Shown in pieces: positions 1 through 11,612 of a DNA stretch of 64,000 nt (its first letter is position 1; every line of letters starts with the position of its first letter). Under the pieces are notes generated by a model. It did no database searches. It worked only from the letters and a program-made list of their open reading frames with translations, and was not told where the DNA came from. This DNA is from Dokdonella sp. GTDB taxonomy: Bacteria; Pseudomonadota; Gammaproteobacteria; Xanthomonadales; Rhodanobacteraceae. Position numbers and translations under genes: made by a program. Location of the stretch: the NCBI GenBank assembly GCA_024707225.1, contig JANQAE010000001.1, positions 1,240,001 through 1,304,000 of the forward strand, given 5' to 3'.

Positions 1-96
1 CAGCCCACAGTCGACCAGCACGCGCGTGTCGCGCGAGGTCACCAGGTACTTCGATCCGGTCACGGTACCGGCCGCGCCGAGGAACTGGATGCGCAT
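1..96 (-). CDS. MBL-fold/beta-CASP RNA exonuclease-like metallohydrolase, N-terminus only
   Basis: The first 32 codons of a leftward gene are present, starting at ATG 94-96 and running off the window edge. The peptide opens [19 protein letters not shown] and continues to LVDCGL. This is the characteristic first beta-strand block of metallo-beta-lactamase/beta-CASP proteins (Ysh1/CPSF-like RNA exonucleases). The HxHxDH metal site would lie outside the window, so catalytic competence cannot be judged. An FNR-type box (168-181) lies upstream, about 41.5 bp before the inferred start of its leader. This family often neighbours the phosphorylase/PRPP-synthetase pair found just to the right. Family assignment is fairly safe from the N-terminal motif; substrate is unknown. 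Confidence 0.75.
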   Translation of the reverse strand, partial: MRIQFLGAAGTVTGSKYLVTSRDTRVLVDCGL

Positions 97-492
97 CGTC
101 GAATCCTTGTCTGCCACCCGCTACGGTCGGGCGACGGCCAGCGTAGAGGCGGCAATGCGCAGGCGGCTTGATCGGCGTCAACAGCGCTTTTGCTTCGGCG
201 CCGCGGCGGCGCGGCGGCGCCCGCGCTTGATCACGGCCAAGGCACCGCTGCGCGGCGCAGGCCTGCTGATGGCCGATCGAAGATTCGCAATGGAAACCGG
301 ACATGGCGCTCGACACGACGATGCTCCTGCTCATCCTGGCCGGCGTGCTGTTCCTGCTCATACGCCATGGCCGGCGCACGCCGGCCGCCGTTCGCGGGGC
401 GCCCGCCCCGCCCCTGCCGCCATGCACGGCGGACGAAGCTCGATTGACGGAACTGCGGTTTCGACGTCGTTTCCGCGCAGGCGCCGTACGCT
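97..492. other. Intergenic region with one FNR-type box and a doubtful small ORF
   Basis: This stretch separates the leftward metallohydrolase from the end of the leftward PRPP-synthetase-like gene. It holds the FNR-type box at 168-181. A plus-strand ORF begins at ATG 303 with a membrane-like start (MALDTTMLLLILAGVLFLLI), but after about 40 residues it becomes low-complexity Arg/Ala-rich sequence and runs antisense into the neighbouring gene to 614. A purine-rich GGAAA lies about 9 bases before its ATG. It may be a small membrane protein whose end is obscured by a frameshift, or nothing; I do not call it a gene. Confidence 0.4.
168..181 (-). promoter_or_regulatory. FNR/DNR-type box upstream of the metallohydrolase
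   Basis: TTGATCGGCGTCAA, a TTGAT-N4-GTCAA near-palindrome of the CRP/FNR superfamily type. Its centre (174.5) is 41.5 bp from an expected leftward start near 133, with a weak -10-like TACGCT (reverse complement of 140-145). That would give a leader of about 37 bases before the metallohydrolase ATG. No -10-like hexamer is visible on the rightward side. Confidence 0.6.
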
Positions 493-1416
493 TCACGGCG
501 GCGGCGGCGGAAATCGGTCGGACCTGCACCGGGCGAGCATCGGGCGTATCGCCGGAACCAGCTCGGCAGCGAGACCGATGGCATTGGTCGCATGCGGGAC
601 CGCATCGGTGCTGACCACGCGGGCAGCGCCCGCGTCGAGAAGCGCCCGATCGGCGGCGTCCGCGAACAGGCCGTGGACGACGACGCAGACCGGCTTCGCG
701 CCGCCGAGCCGGCGCAAGCCGCGGACCGCCTCGATCAGGGTATGGCCGGACGCGGCGATGTCGTCGAGCAGCACCGGAGTGCGTCCGGCCAGGAGCGCAG
801 GATCGGGCAGCGACACCTCGACGTCGCGATCGCCGCGGCGATTCTTGCGCAGCACGACGAACGGCGCGCCGAGGCGAGCGGCGGCGGCGCCGACCCATTG
901 CCCGCTTTCCTCGTCCGGACCGACCAGCAGCGGGTGCGCAACGTTGGCGCCGATCCACTGCGCGATCGGCGCCGCCGCGGAGACGCAGCGGGTCGGGATC
1001 GCATACACCTCGCCGAGGCCGGCATGGCGATGCAGATGCGGATCGACGCTGACCAGCCAGTCGAACGTCCACGACAGGAACGCGGCGTAGTGCACGCAGC
1101 TGATCGCCTCGCCCGGATGGAAGCGCGCGTCCTGGCGCATGTAGGCCAGATACGGCGCGACCAGTCCGACGCGGCGCGCGCCGAACTCGCGCGCCGTGCG
1201 CGCGGCGAACAGCAGCGGCAGGGCGAGATCGTCCGGGTCGCGCAGGCTGCAGAACACGACCACCTCGCGTCCGCGGCAGTCGCCGTCCACGCGCACCAGC
1301 GACTCGCGGTCGGGAAAGCGGTGGCGGCCGATCGTCGCCGTCTCGGCATCGAGGGCGGCGGCCAGCGCGGACGCCGGACCCCGTTGATCGGCGAAGGCAA
1401 GCAGCAGCGGCTTCAC
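493..1416 (-). CDS. Ribose-phosphate pyrophosphokinase (PRPP synthetase)-like protein
   Basis: A 307-residue member of the PRPP synthetase/phosphoribosyltransferase fold, which would transfer pyrophosphate from ATP to ribose 5-phosphate. Visible motifs in order: the flexible loop RQDARFHPGEAIS, the metal-binding DPHLHRH, VGPDEESG, the basic KNRRGDRDVEV stretch, and the PRPP-binding loop VLLDDIAASGHT. The GTG start (1414-1416) overlaps the phosphorylase stop as GTGA, so the two are probably translationally coupled. This is a divergent paralogue rather than an evident housekeeping Prs. Pairing with a phosphorolytic enzyme suggests nucleotide salvage, turning a ribose phosphate released from nucleotides into PRPP. 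That role is inferred. Transcription probably comes from the FNR-box promoter at 3050-3063. Confidence 0.85.
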   Translation of the reverse strand: MKPLLLAFADQRGPASALAAALDAETATIGRHRFPDRESLVRVDGDCRGREVVVFCSLRDPDDLALPLLFAARTAREFGARRVGLVAPYLAYMRQDARFHPGEAISCVHYAAFLSWTFDWLVSVDPHLHRHAGLGEVYAIPTRCVSAAAPIAQWIGANVAHPLLVGPDEESGQWVGAAAARLGAPFVVLRKNRRGDRDVEVSLPDPALLAGRTPVLLDDIAASGHTLIEAVRGLRRLGGAKPVCVVVHGLFADAADRALLDAGAARVVSTDAVPHATNAIGLAAELVPAIRPMLARCRSDRFPPPPP

Positions 1417-2943
1417 GCGGCGTCCTCGACCGTGACGATGTCGGCGTGGCGGGCGAAATAGCCGCGCGCATAGTCGAGTTCGCCGCGCGTCTCGGCATGC
1501 AGCGTCAACAGCGGGGCGCCCGCTTCGATCGCCTGGCCGACGTGGGCGTGCACCTGCAGACCGGCCGCCGGCGCGCGCGGCGCTCCGGCCAGCTTGGCCA
1601 GGCGCGCCAGCCGCCGATTGTCGAAGCGGCCGACGACTCCGCTGCGCGGAGCGGGCAGATCGATGCGCTGCGCCGCCAGCGGCGGCTCGCGCAGGCCACC
1701 CTGCGCGGCGCAGATCGCCTGGAACTTGCGCCACGCCGAACCGTCCCGCAGCAGCGCGGCGCGCGCGCCTGCCCCTCTCCGCGAGGAACGGCCGGATCGA
1801 ATTCGAGCGCGATGCCGGCCAGATCGAGGGCGCGCGCGCGCAGATCCGCCGGCGCGCCCGCTTCGCCGCGCAGCACGCTGAGGATGTCGCGCGCCTCCAG
1901 CGCCGGCCCGATGCCGCAGCCGACCGGCTGCGTGCCGTCGGAAACGCGGATCGTCACCTGCAAGCCGGTCGCCTGCGCCACCGCCTGCAGGCGCGCGGCG
2001 AGCGCGCGCGCGGACTGCGGGCTGCGGATCTTGGCCGTCGGCCCGACCGGCACGTCGAGCACGACGTGGGTGGCCCCCGCCGCCAGCTTCTTCGACAGCA
2101 CGCTGGCGGTCAGCTGCGTGGGACTGTCGATGTCGAGAGGACGCTCGACCCGGATCAGCGCATCGTCGGCCGGACTCAGATTCGCCGCGCCGCCCCACAC
2201 GATGCAGCCGCCCTCGCGCTCGACCACGCGCCGCATCGTGGCCAGGTCGAGATCGACCGGCGCCAGGGTGGCCATCGTGTCGGCCGTCCCCGCCGGAGAG
2301 GTGATGGCGCGCGAGGAAGTCTTGGGGATCCACAGGCCGGCCGCCGCGACGATCGCGACGAGGATCGGCGTGGTGCGGTTTCCCGGCAGGCCGCCGACGC
2401 AATGCTTGTCGATCACCTGCGGGCGTGCCCAATGCAGGCGGTCGCCGACGCGCACCATCGCGCGGGTGAGTGCGATCGTCTCGTCCAGACCGACCTGCTC
2501 GCCGACTTCGGCGGCGACGAACGCGGCGAGTTCGATGTCCGAGAGGCGGCCGGCGACGGCGTCGCGCAGCAGGCGCAGGTACTGTTCCTCGTTCAGTGGA
2601 TGGCCGTAGAGCCGGGCGCGCAGGTCGCCGGCCGATTCCGCCTGCGGCGGATGACTGAAGGTGGCGAGGGCGCCTTCGCTGGCGCCCAGGCGCCGCCAGG
2701 CGGCCTCGGACAGGCCGGCGACGTCGGCGGCGAAGCGGTCGTCGGTGAGCACGTTCAGCGTCGCGACGATGGAGCGCCCCTGCGAGCTCACGACCACGCG
2801 CGACAGCGACTCGAAGCCTTCCGAACGGCACACGCCGCAATCGCGATGCATGTAGACCACCGATTCGCGATAGGTGTCGATGCCGATGCGCGTCAGACGC
2901 AGCGCAGTGGCCGCGGCGCGGCCGGCACGAAGGGCGCGTTCAT
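1413..2943 (-). CDS. Thymidine phosphorylase family protein, AMP-phosphorylase-like (two frameshifts)
   Basis: A pyrimidine-nucleoside/AMP phosphorylase family enzyme of about 510 residues, close to the longer AMP phosphorylase form rather than the roughly 440-residue E. coli DeoA. It carries the extra N-terminal domain (around IGIDTYRESVVYMHRDCGVC) of that branch. Catalytic-domain landmarks include VGDRLHW, IDKHCVGGLPGN, a TADTMATL block, and a C-terminal GELDYARGYF barrel-sandwich hybrid domain. The ATG at 2941-2943 and the body are in different frames. One missing base near 2898-2905 restores RPLRLRLTRIGIDTY, and another in the GC-dinucleotide run near 1753-1770 restores ARALLRDGSAWRKFQAIC. 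Both look like sequence errors. It is coupled by GTGA overlap to the PRPP-synthetase-like gene and probably driven by the FNR-type box at 3050-3063. The true substrate (nucleoside or NMP) is not decidable here. Confidence 0.82.
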
Positions 2944-3049
2944 GGCCGCAACGCCACGCGGGCGTGCGGGCGAATCGTGTGGGGCGAAGCGTGCATGGCG
3001 GTCCCTGTCGTCGTTTCGCTTCAGCCTAGCCGGTGCGCCGGCGGCGCGG

Positions 3050-3063
3050 TTGATCGGCGTCAA
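3050..3063 (-). promoter_or_regulatory. FNR/DNR-type box for the phosphorylase operon
   Basis: TTGATCGGCGTCAA, identical to the box at 168-181. Read leftward, its centre (3056.5) is 41.5 bp from a predicted start near 3015. A -10-like TAGGCT (reverse complement of 3023-3028) fits, giving a leader of about 70 bases to the ATG at 2943. It shares the divergent intergenic region with the box at 3105-3118. Confidence 0.6.
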
Positions 3064-3104
3064 GCGCGTGCCGCTCGCGGACCTGCAGCCTCATCGCAAC
3101 GGAC

Positions 3105-3118
3105 TTGACCGGCATCAA
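3105..3118 (+). promoter_or_regulatory. FNR/DNR-type box and -10 for the PhaC-N/HlyD/RbbA/YhhJ operon
   Basis: TTGACCGGCATCAA, a TTGAC-N4-ATCAA near-palindrome. The -10-like TACATT at 3141-3146 places the start near 3153, exactly 41.5 bp from the box centre. This is the spacing of class II FNR-family activation. The leader before ATG 3191 would be about 38 bases. Confidence 0.65.
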
Positions 3119-3190
3119 GCGCCAGGCCGCGGCACCGGCCTACATTGCATCGCAACACGGCCCCCTCGCCGCTGCGCCCGCCGACCGATC

Positions 3191-3451
3191 ATGGACACCC
3201 CCTTTCCGAACGATGGAACCCGGCACCTCGACCAGCAGGTGCACGCCGCTCTGGCCCGCGCCACCGCCTCGCTGTCGCCGGCGTCCGCGGCGCTGGCGCT
3301 CCTCGACTGGTCGGCGCACCTGGCGTCCTCGCCGGGCCGGCAGATCGAGCTCGCCGCGCTGGCGCTGCGCCACGCCGAGGAATTCGCACGCTACGTGCGC
3401 GAGAGCGGCTTCGCCGGCGCGCTTCGACCTTGCAAGGATCTTCGCCGATGA
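3191..3451 (+). CDS. Free-standing PhaC N-terminal-domain-like protein
   Basis: 86 residues resembling only the N-terminal region of class I poly-beta-hydroxybutyrate polymerases (PHBC_N type). The pattern [23 protein letters not shown] is followed by a [19 protein letters not shown] segment and AEEFARYV. The protein then stops about where the PhaC alpha/beta hydrolase domain should begin, and no polymerase catalytic domain follows. The stop overlaps the HlyD start as ATGA, so the short form is built into an operon. It could be a retained N-terminal remnant or a genuine small protein that binds a PHA synthase or granule. A phasin-like gene at 13218 under a similar box fits the PHA theme. Polymerase activity is not expected. 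Confidence 0.7.
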   Translation: MDTPFPNDGTRHLDQQVHAALARATASLSPASAALALLDWSAHLASSPGRQIELAALALRHAEEFARYVRESGFAGALRPCKDLRR

Positions 3452-4531
3452 ATCTGTCTCGCTGGAAAACGCCGCTGCGCCTCGCCGCCGCCGCAGCCGT
3501 CCTCGCCGTGCTCGGCGCGATCGCCTGGAACGCTCTGCGCCCGCGCGGCCCGGGCGCCGGCTTCGTCAGCGGCAACGGCCGCATCGAAGCGGTGGAGATC
3601 GACATCGCCACCAAGATCGCCGGCCGCCTGCGCGAGCTGCTCGTCGAGGAAGGCGAATTCGTGCACGCCGGCCAGCCGCTGGCGCGCATGGATACCGACG
3701 TGCTGCAGGCGCAGCGCGATGAGGCCGTGGCGCAGCTGGCCAACGCGCAGGCGGCGATCCGCACCGCGCAGTTCCAGGTCGCGCAGCGGCAGAGCGAGTA
3801 CGCCGCCGCACAGGCCAGCGCAGCGGCGCAGGCGGCGGAATTCGAAGCCGCGCGCAAGCGCTTCGCGCGCACGCGCGCGCTGGCCGAGAAGGGTTCGATC
3901 TCACAGCAGGAACTGGACGACGCGCGCGCCACGGTGGACGGACGCCAGGCGACGGTCGCCGCGCGCGCGGGCGCAGATCGCCGCCGCCGGCGCCGCGATC
4001 GACACCGCGCGCTCGCAGGTCGTCAGCGCGCAGTCGGCCGCGGATGCGGCCGCCGCGACGATCGCGCGCATCGACGCCGACATCCTCGACAGCACGCTGA
4101 AGGCGCCGCGCGACGGGCGCGTGCAGTATCGCGTGGCGCAACCCGGCGAGGTGCTCGCCGCCGGCGGCAACGTGCTCAACATGGTCGACCTCGGCGAGGT
4201 CTACATGACGTTCTTCCTGCCCGAGACGGTGGCCGGGCGCGTCGCGTTCGGCGACGAGGTGCACGTCGTGCTCGACGCCGCGCCGCAGTACGTGATTCCC
4301 GCCAGCGTGTCGTTCGTCGCCTCGGTCGCGCAGTTCACGCCGAAGACCGTGGAAACCGCCAGCGAGCGGCAGAAGCTGATGTTCCGCGTCAAGGCGCGGA
4401 TCGACCGCACGCTGCTGCTCAAGCATCTCGAGCAGGTCAAGACCGGCCTGCCCGGTGTCGCCTGGCTGCGGCTCGATCCGGCCGTGGCGTGGCCGGCCGA
4501 ACTCGCGGTCAAGGTGCCGGAGTCATCGTGA
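3448..4531 (+). CDS. yhiI: HlyD-family periplasmic adaptor (membrane fusion protein, YhiI-like), one frameshift
   Basis: About 360 residues, joining an RbbA-type ABC transporter to the cell envelope. An N-terminal membrane anchor (residues ~9-28) is followed by a biotinyl-lipoyl-like half ([19 protein letters not shown]), a long Ala/Gln-rich coiled-coil hairpin, then the second lipoyl half ([16 protein letters not shown]) and beta-barrel ([15 protein letters not shown]). The reading frame shifts in the G/C run at about 3960-3972, and one missing base restores [15 protein letters not shown]. Starts at ATG 3448 overlapping the PhaC-N stop and ends overlapping the next GTG (4528-4531), so three genes are tightly coupled. 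The gene order adaptor, double ATPase-permease, permease matches yhiI-rbbA-yhhJ of E. coli. Confidence 0.88.
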
Positions 4532-7264
4532 GTCCCGCCTCCGCCCCGGTGGCGCGACTGCGCGGCATCCGCCTGCGCTACCGCAAGGCCGTGGCGCTCG
4601 ACGGCGTCGACCTCGACGTGCCCGCCGGCTGCATGGTCGGCCTGATCGGGCCCGACGGCGTCGGCAAGTCGAGCCTGCTGGCGCTGCTCGCCGGCGCGCG
4701 CCGGCTGCAGGACGGCCGCCTGCAGGTCCTCGGCGGCGACATGGCCGACCGGCGCCATCGCGACACCGCCTGCCCGCGCATCGCCTACATGCCGCAGGGA
4801 CTGGGCAGGAACCTCTATCCGACGCTCTCGGTGGAGGAGAACCTGCAATTCTTCGCGCGCCTGTTCGGTCACGATGCGGCCGAGCGTCGCCGCCGCATCG
4901 ACGAGCTCACGCGCAGCACCGGCCTGCACGCGTTCCTGACGCGGCCGGTCGGGCAGCTGTCCGGCGGCATGAAGCAGAAACTCGGCCTGTGCTGCGCGCT
5001 GATCCACGATCCGGACCTGCTGATCCTGGACGAGCCGACCACCGGCGTCGACCCGCTGGCGCGGGCGCAGTTCTGGAACCTGGTCGCGCGCATCCGCCGC
5101 CGGCGCCCGGCGATGAGCGTGCTGGTGGCCACCGCCTACATGGACGAGGCGCAGCGCTTCGATTGGCTGGTGGCGATGGATGCCGGCAAGGTGCTGGCGA
5201 CCGGCGCACCGGCCGAACTGCTCGCGCGCACGGCGGCGCCGACGCTCGAAGCGGCCTTCATCGCGCTGCTGCCGGAAGAGCGCAGGCGCGGCTACGCGCC
5301 GGTCGAGATCCCGCCGCTGCGGCTCGAGGCCGACGGCGAGCCGGCCATCGAGGCGCGCGGGCTGACCATGCGCTTCGGCGACTTCGTCGCCGTCGACCAC
5401 GTCGACTTCCGCATCCGCCGCGGCGAGATCTTCGGCTTCCTCGGCTCGAACGGCTGCGGCAAGTCCACCACGATGAAGATGCTCACCGGGCTGCTGCCGG
5501 CGAGCGAGGGCCGCGCCTGGCTGCTCGGCAAGGAACTCGACCCGCGCGACCTCGACACCCGCCGCCGGGTCGGCTACATGTCGCAAGGCTTCCTCGCTGT
5601 ACGGCGAGCTGACCGTGCGCCAGAACCTGGTGCTGCACGCGCGCCTGTTCCACGTCGACGAGGCGCAGGTGCCGGCCCGCATCGAGGAAATGGTGCGGCG
5701 CTTCGGCCTGTCGGACGTGCTCGACAGCCTGCCCGAGTCGATGCCGCTGGGCATGCGCCAGCGGCTCTCGCTGGCGGTGGCGATGGTGCACGAGCCCGAC
5801 CTGCTGATTCTCGACGAGCCCACCTCGGGCGTCGATCCGGTGGCCCGCGACGGCTTCTGGCGGCTGCTGATCGAGCTCTCGCGGCGCGACCGCGTGACGA
5901 TCTTCATCTCGACACACTTCATGAACGAGGCCGAGCGCTGCGACCGCATCTCGCTGATGCACGCCGGCAAGGTGCTCGACAGCGACACTCCGGCCGCGCT
6001 CGTCGCCAAACACGGCGCAAAGACGCTCGAGGAGGCGTTCATCGCCTGCCTGGTCGAGGCCGGCGGCGGCGCACCGGCGGAAGAAGGCGACGCCGAAATG
6101 CCGGGCGACGCCGTCCCCGCGCCCGCGCCGCGGCACCGGTCCTTCAGTCCACGGCGGATGCTCAGCTATCTGTGGCGCGAGACGCTCGAGCTGCGTCGCG
6201 ACCCGGTGCGCGGCACGCTGGCGCTGGCCGGATCGCTGCTGCTGATGTTCGTGATCGGCTACGGCATCAGCCTCGACGTGGAGAACCTGCGCTACGCCGT
6301 GCTCGACCGCGACGGCTCGGCGCTGAGCCGCGACTACGCATTGAACCTGAGCGGTTCGCGCTACTTCATCGAGCACGCGCCGATCGCCGACTACGCCGAA
6401 CTCGACCGCCGCATGCGCAGCGGCGAGCTGTCGCTGGCGATCGAGATTCCGCCGGGTTTCGGCCGCGATCTCGCGCGCGGACGCGACGTCGAGGTCGGCG
6501 CCTGGATCGACGGCGCGATGCCGACGCGCGCCGAGACGGTCAAGGGCTACGTCGGCGGCATGCATCAGCTGTGGCTGGCGCAGCAGGCGCGCGAGCGGCT
6601 CGGCCTGTCGACGGCGAGCACGTTCGGCGTGGAGACGCGCTTCCGCTACAACCCCGACGTGCGCAGCCTGCCGGCGATGGTGCCGGCGGTCATTCCGCTG
6701 CTGCTGCTGATGCTGCCCGCGATGCTGACCGCGCTGGCGGTCGTGCGCGAGAAGGAACTCGGCTCGATCGTCAATCTCTACGTCACGCCGACCACGCGCC
6801 TGGAGTTCCTGCTCGGCAAGCAGCTGCCGTACGTCGGCCTGGCCCTGCTGAACTTCCTGCTGATGAGCCTGGCCGCCGTCACCGTGTTCGGCGTGCCGGT
6901 GGCGGGCAGCTATCCGACGCTGCTGCTCGCCGCCCTGATCTTCGGCGTCGTCGCCACCGGCATGGGACTGGTCGCCTCGGCGGTGACGCGCAGCCAGATC
7001 GCGGCGATGTTCTTCACGATGATCGGCACGATGATTCCCGCCGTGCAGTTCGCCGGGCTGATCGATCCGGTGTCGTCGCTCGAGGGCAGCGGGCGCGTCA
7101 TCGGCGACGTCTATCCGGCCACCTACATGTTCACGATCAGCCGCGGCGTGTTCAACAAGGCGCTGGGCTTCGCCGACCTGCAGTCGGCCTTCTGGCCGCT
7201 GCTGCTGGCCGTTCCGGTCGTGCTCGGCGCCGCCGTCCTGCTGCTGAAGAAACAGGATTCCTGA
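4528..7264 (+). CDS. rbbA: RbbA-type ABC transporter: two ATPase domains fused to a permease (one frameshift)
   Basis: About 911 residues, equal to E. coli RbbA (ribosome-associated ATPase/ABC transporter). First ATPase: Walker [10 protein letters not shown], signature [10 protein letters not shown], Walker [14 protein letters not shown]. Second: [10 protein letters not shown], a degenerate signature [24 protein letters not shown]. The C-terminal third is an ABC-2 permease with one early and about five late membrane segments and the [20 protein letters not shown] loop. An extra C in the run near 5592-5593 breaks the frame at GYMSQGF; removing it gives [11 protein letters not shown]. Starts at GTG 4528 overlapping the adaptor stop. 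Known family members have been linked both to ribosome binding and to efflux of large compounds; which applies here is open. Confidence 0.9.
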
Positions 7265-8391
7265 TGCGCCGCCATCTCGCCAACGTCTTCCGTCTCGGCG
7301 TCAAGGAACTGTGGAGTCTGTGGCGCGACCCGGCCATGCTGCTGCTGATCGTCTACACGTTCACGATCTCGGTCTACACCGCCGCCACGGCGATGCCCGA
7401 CACGCTGAACAAGGCGCCGATCGCCATCGTCGACGAGGACGGATCGGCGCTGTCGGCGCGCATCGTCTCCGCGTTCTATCCGCCGCTGTTCGGGCCGCCC
7501 GCGATGATCGCCGTGAGCCAGGCCGACGCCGGCATGGACGCCGGGCTCTACACCTTCGTACTGGACATTCCGCCCAATTTCCAGCGCGACGTGCTGGCCG
7601 GCCGCGCGGCGTCGATCCAGCTCAACGTGGACGCCACGCGCATGAGCCAGGCGTTCACCGGCAGCGGCTACGTGCAACAGATCGTGCTGGACGAGATCAA
7701 CGAGTTCGTCAGCCGCTACCGCAGCCACGCCGTGCCGAAGGTCGACCTCGCGCTGCGCGCGCGCTTCAATCCGACGCTCGAGCACGCCTGGTTCGGCGGC
7801 ATCATGCAGATCATCAACAACGTCACGATGTTGTCGATCATCCTGACCGGCGCGGCGCTGATCCGCGAACGCGAGCACGGCACGATCGAGCACCTGCTGG
7901 TCATGCCGGTGACGCCGGCCGAGATCATGCTGGCCAAGGTCTGGTCGATGGGACTGATCGTGCTGGTGGCGGCCGCGGTGGCGCTGCTGCTGGTCGTGCG
8001 CGGCCTGCTGCACGTGCCGATCGGCGCAGCGATCCCGCTGTTCATGGCCGGCGCCGCGCTGCACCTGTTCGCCACCACCTCGATGGGCATCTTCATGGCG
8101 ACGCTGGCGCGCAGCATGCCGCAGTTCGGCCTGCTGATGATCCTGACGCTGATTCCGCTGCAACTGCTCTCCGGCGGCACGACACCGCGCGAGAGCATGC
8201 CCGCGATCGTGCAGAACCTGATGCTGCTCGCCCCGACCACGCATTTCGTCGAGCTCGGCCAGTCGGTGCTCTTCCGCGGCGCGGGCCTGGACGTGGTGTG
8301 GAGGCAGTTCCTGGCGCTGTTCGCCATCGGCGGCACGCTGTTCGCCTTCGCGATGGCGCGCTTTCGCCGCACGATCGCCCAGATGGCCTGA
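7264..8391 (+). CDS. yhhJ: ABC-2 type permease, YhhJ-like
   Basis: 375 residues, the expected length for YhhJ, the second permease of the adaptor/RbbA system. One N-terminal membrane helix (residues ~20-40) is followed by a periplasmic domain of about 130 residues ([20 protein letters not shown], typical of ABC-2 exporters) and about five C-terminal helices. The second cluster includes the coupling segment [19 protein letters not shown]. The ATG shares one base with the RbbA stop. All four genes from 3191 are therefore likely one transcript under the FNR-type box at 3105-3118. Confidence 0.9.
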   Translation: MRRHLANVFRLGVKELWSLWRDPAMLLLIVYTFTISVYTAATAMPDTLNKAPIAIVDEDGSALSARIVSAFYPPLFGPPAMIAVSQADAGMDAGLYTFVLDIPPNFQRDVLAGRAASIQLNVDATRMSQAFTGSGYVQQIVLDEINEFVSRYRSHAVPKVDLALRARFNPTLEHAWFGGIMQIINNVTMLSIILTGAALIREREHGTIEHLLVMPVTPAEIMLAKVWSMGLIVLVAAAVALLLVVRGLLHVPIGAAIPLFMAGAALHLFATTSMGIFMATLARSMPQFGLLMILTLIPLQLLSGGTTPRESMPAIVQNLMLLAPTTHFVELGQSVLFRGAGLDVVWRQFLALFAIGGTLFAFAMARFRRTIAQMA

Positions 8392-8403
8392 CGAGCGTAC
8401 CCG

Positions 8404-8446
8404 CGGAGCCGGCACCGCCGGTCGAGGCTCGCCGCCGCCGGCTCCG
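8404..8446. repeat. 10-bp inverted repeat after the export operon
   Basis: CGGAGCCGGC (8404-8413) pairs with GCCGGCTCCG (8437-8446) across a 23-base loop that is itself GC-rich. There is no T-run, so it is at best an atypical terminator between yhhJ and the next FNR-controlled promoter. Confidence 0.35.
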
Positions 8447-8506
8447 TAGTGTCGGGGAGACTCGGCCACGTGTCGGCGAGCTACGCGCTGTCTACCGGCG
8501 CCGCGC

Positions 8507-8547
8507 TTGATGCGCGTCAAGACGCTCCCGCACCACCCCGCTATACA
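8507..8547 (+). promoter_or_regulatory. FNR/DNR-type box plus -10 of the P-type ATPase/USP operon
   Basis: TTGATGCGCGTCAA at 8507-8520 and TATACA at 8542-8547. The box centre (8513.5) is 41.5 bp from a start at about 8555, which coincides with the ATG at 8554. This implies a class II FNR-family promoter making a leaderless or nearly leaderless mRNA. Confidence 0.65.
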
Positions 8548-8553
8548 GGTCCG

Positions 8554-11152
<2,599 letters not shown>

Positions 11153-11156
<4 letters not shown>

Positions 11157-11575
11157 AAGTGCTCTTCGCCTCGGATGGAAGCGACTGCCCGGATCGCGCC
11201 GCCCGCTATCTCGCCGGCACGTTGCGCCGGCGCACCGACGACCTCTGCGTCACGCTTGTGCACGTGGACGCGCCGATGCTCGGCGGCGTCGTGTCGGCGC
11301 TGGGCGAGCGGCGCGTGGCCGAAATCCACCGCGAGAACAGCGACGCGGCGCTGCGCCCGTCACGAGGCCGGCTCAAGCGGGCCAAGGTCCGCTTCGACGA
11401 GCGGCATGCGGTCGGCAATCCGGCGCAGCACATCGCGCGCCTGACCGAGAAAGAGCGTTTCGATCTGATCGTGATGGGATCGCACGGACGCACGCCGCTC
11501 GGCGGCACGCTGCTCGGCTCGGTCACGATGCGCGTGCTGGCGCAGTGCAAGGTGCCGGTGCTGATCGTGCGCTGA
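11153..11575 (+). CDS. Universal stress protein (UspA family)
   Basis: 140 residues, a single USP domain. The N-terminal strand VKVLFASDGSDCPDRAARYL has the family's Asp/Ser nucleotide loop. The C-terminal ATP-binding pattern is GSHGRTPLGGTLLGSVT (G-x2-G-x9-G-S/T), followed by VLAQCKVPVLIVR. This is the ATP-binding type of the family. The GTG start overlaps the ATPase stop (GTGA), so the two are translated from one mRNA. Family knowledge: such proteins build up in anoxia or stationary phase and bind ATP, which fits the FNR-type box upstream of the operon. Confidence 0.93.
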
Positions 11576-11612
11576 CCTGCCGAGCGATCGGCCCGGGACC
11601 GCGCCGCGGACG

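Noticed and set aside
303-614. Plus-strand ORF with a membrane-like first 25 residues
   Set aside because: After the first ~40 residues the translation is low-complexity and it runs antisense into the conserved PRPP-synthetase-like gene; no family support.
1381-1400. TTGATCGGCGAAGG resembling another FNR-type box
   Set aside because: Only one half-site matches and it lies inside the PRPP-synthetase-like coding region.
7264-8391. One apparent 1748-residue protein spanning several genes from 3145
   Set aside because: It is a chance open frame running through PhaC-N, hlyD, rbbA and yhhJ in shifting frames; the real genes have overlapping starts and stops.
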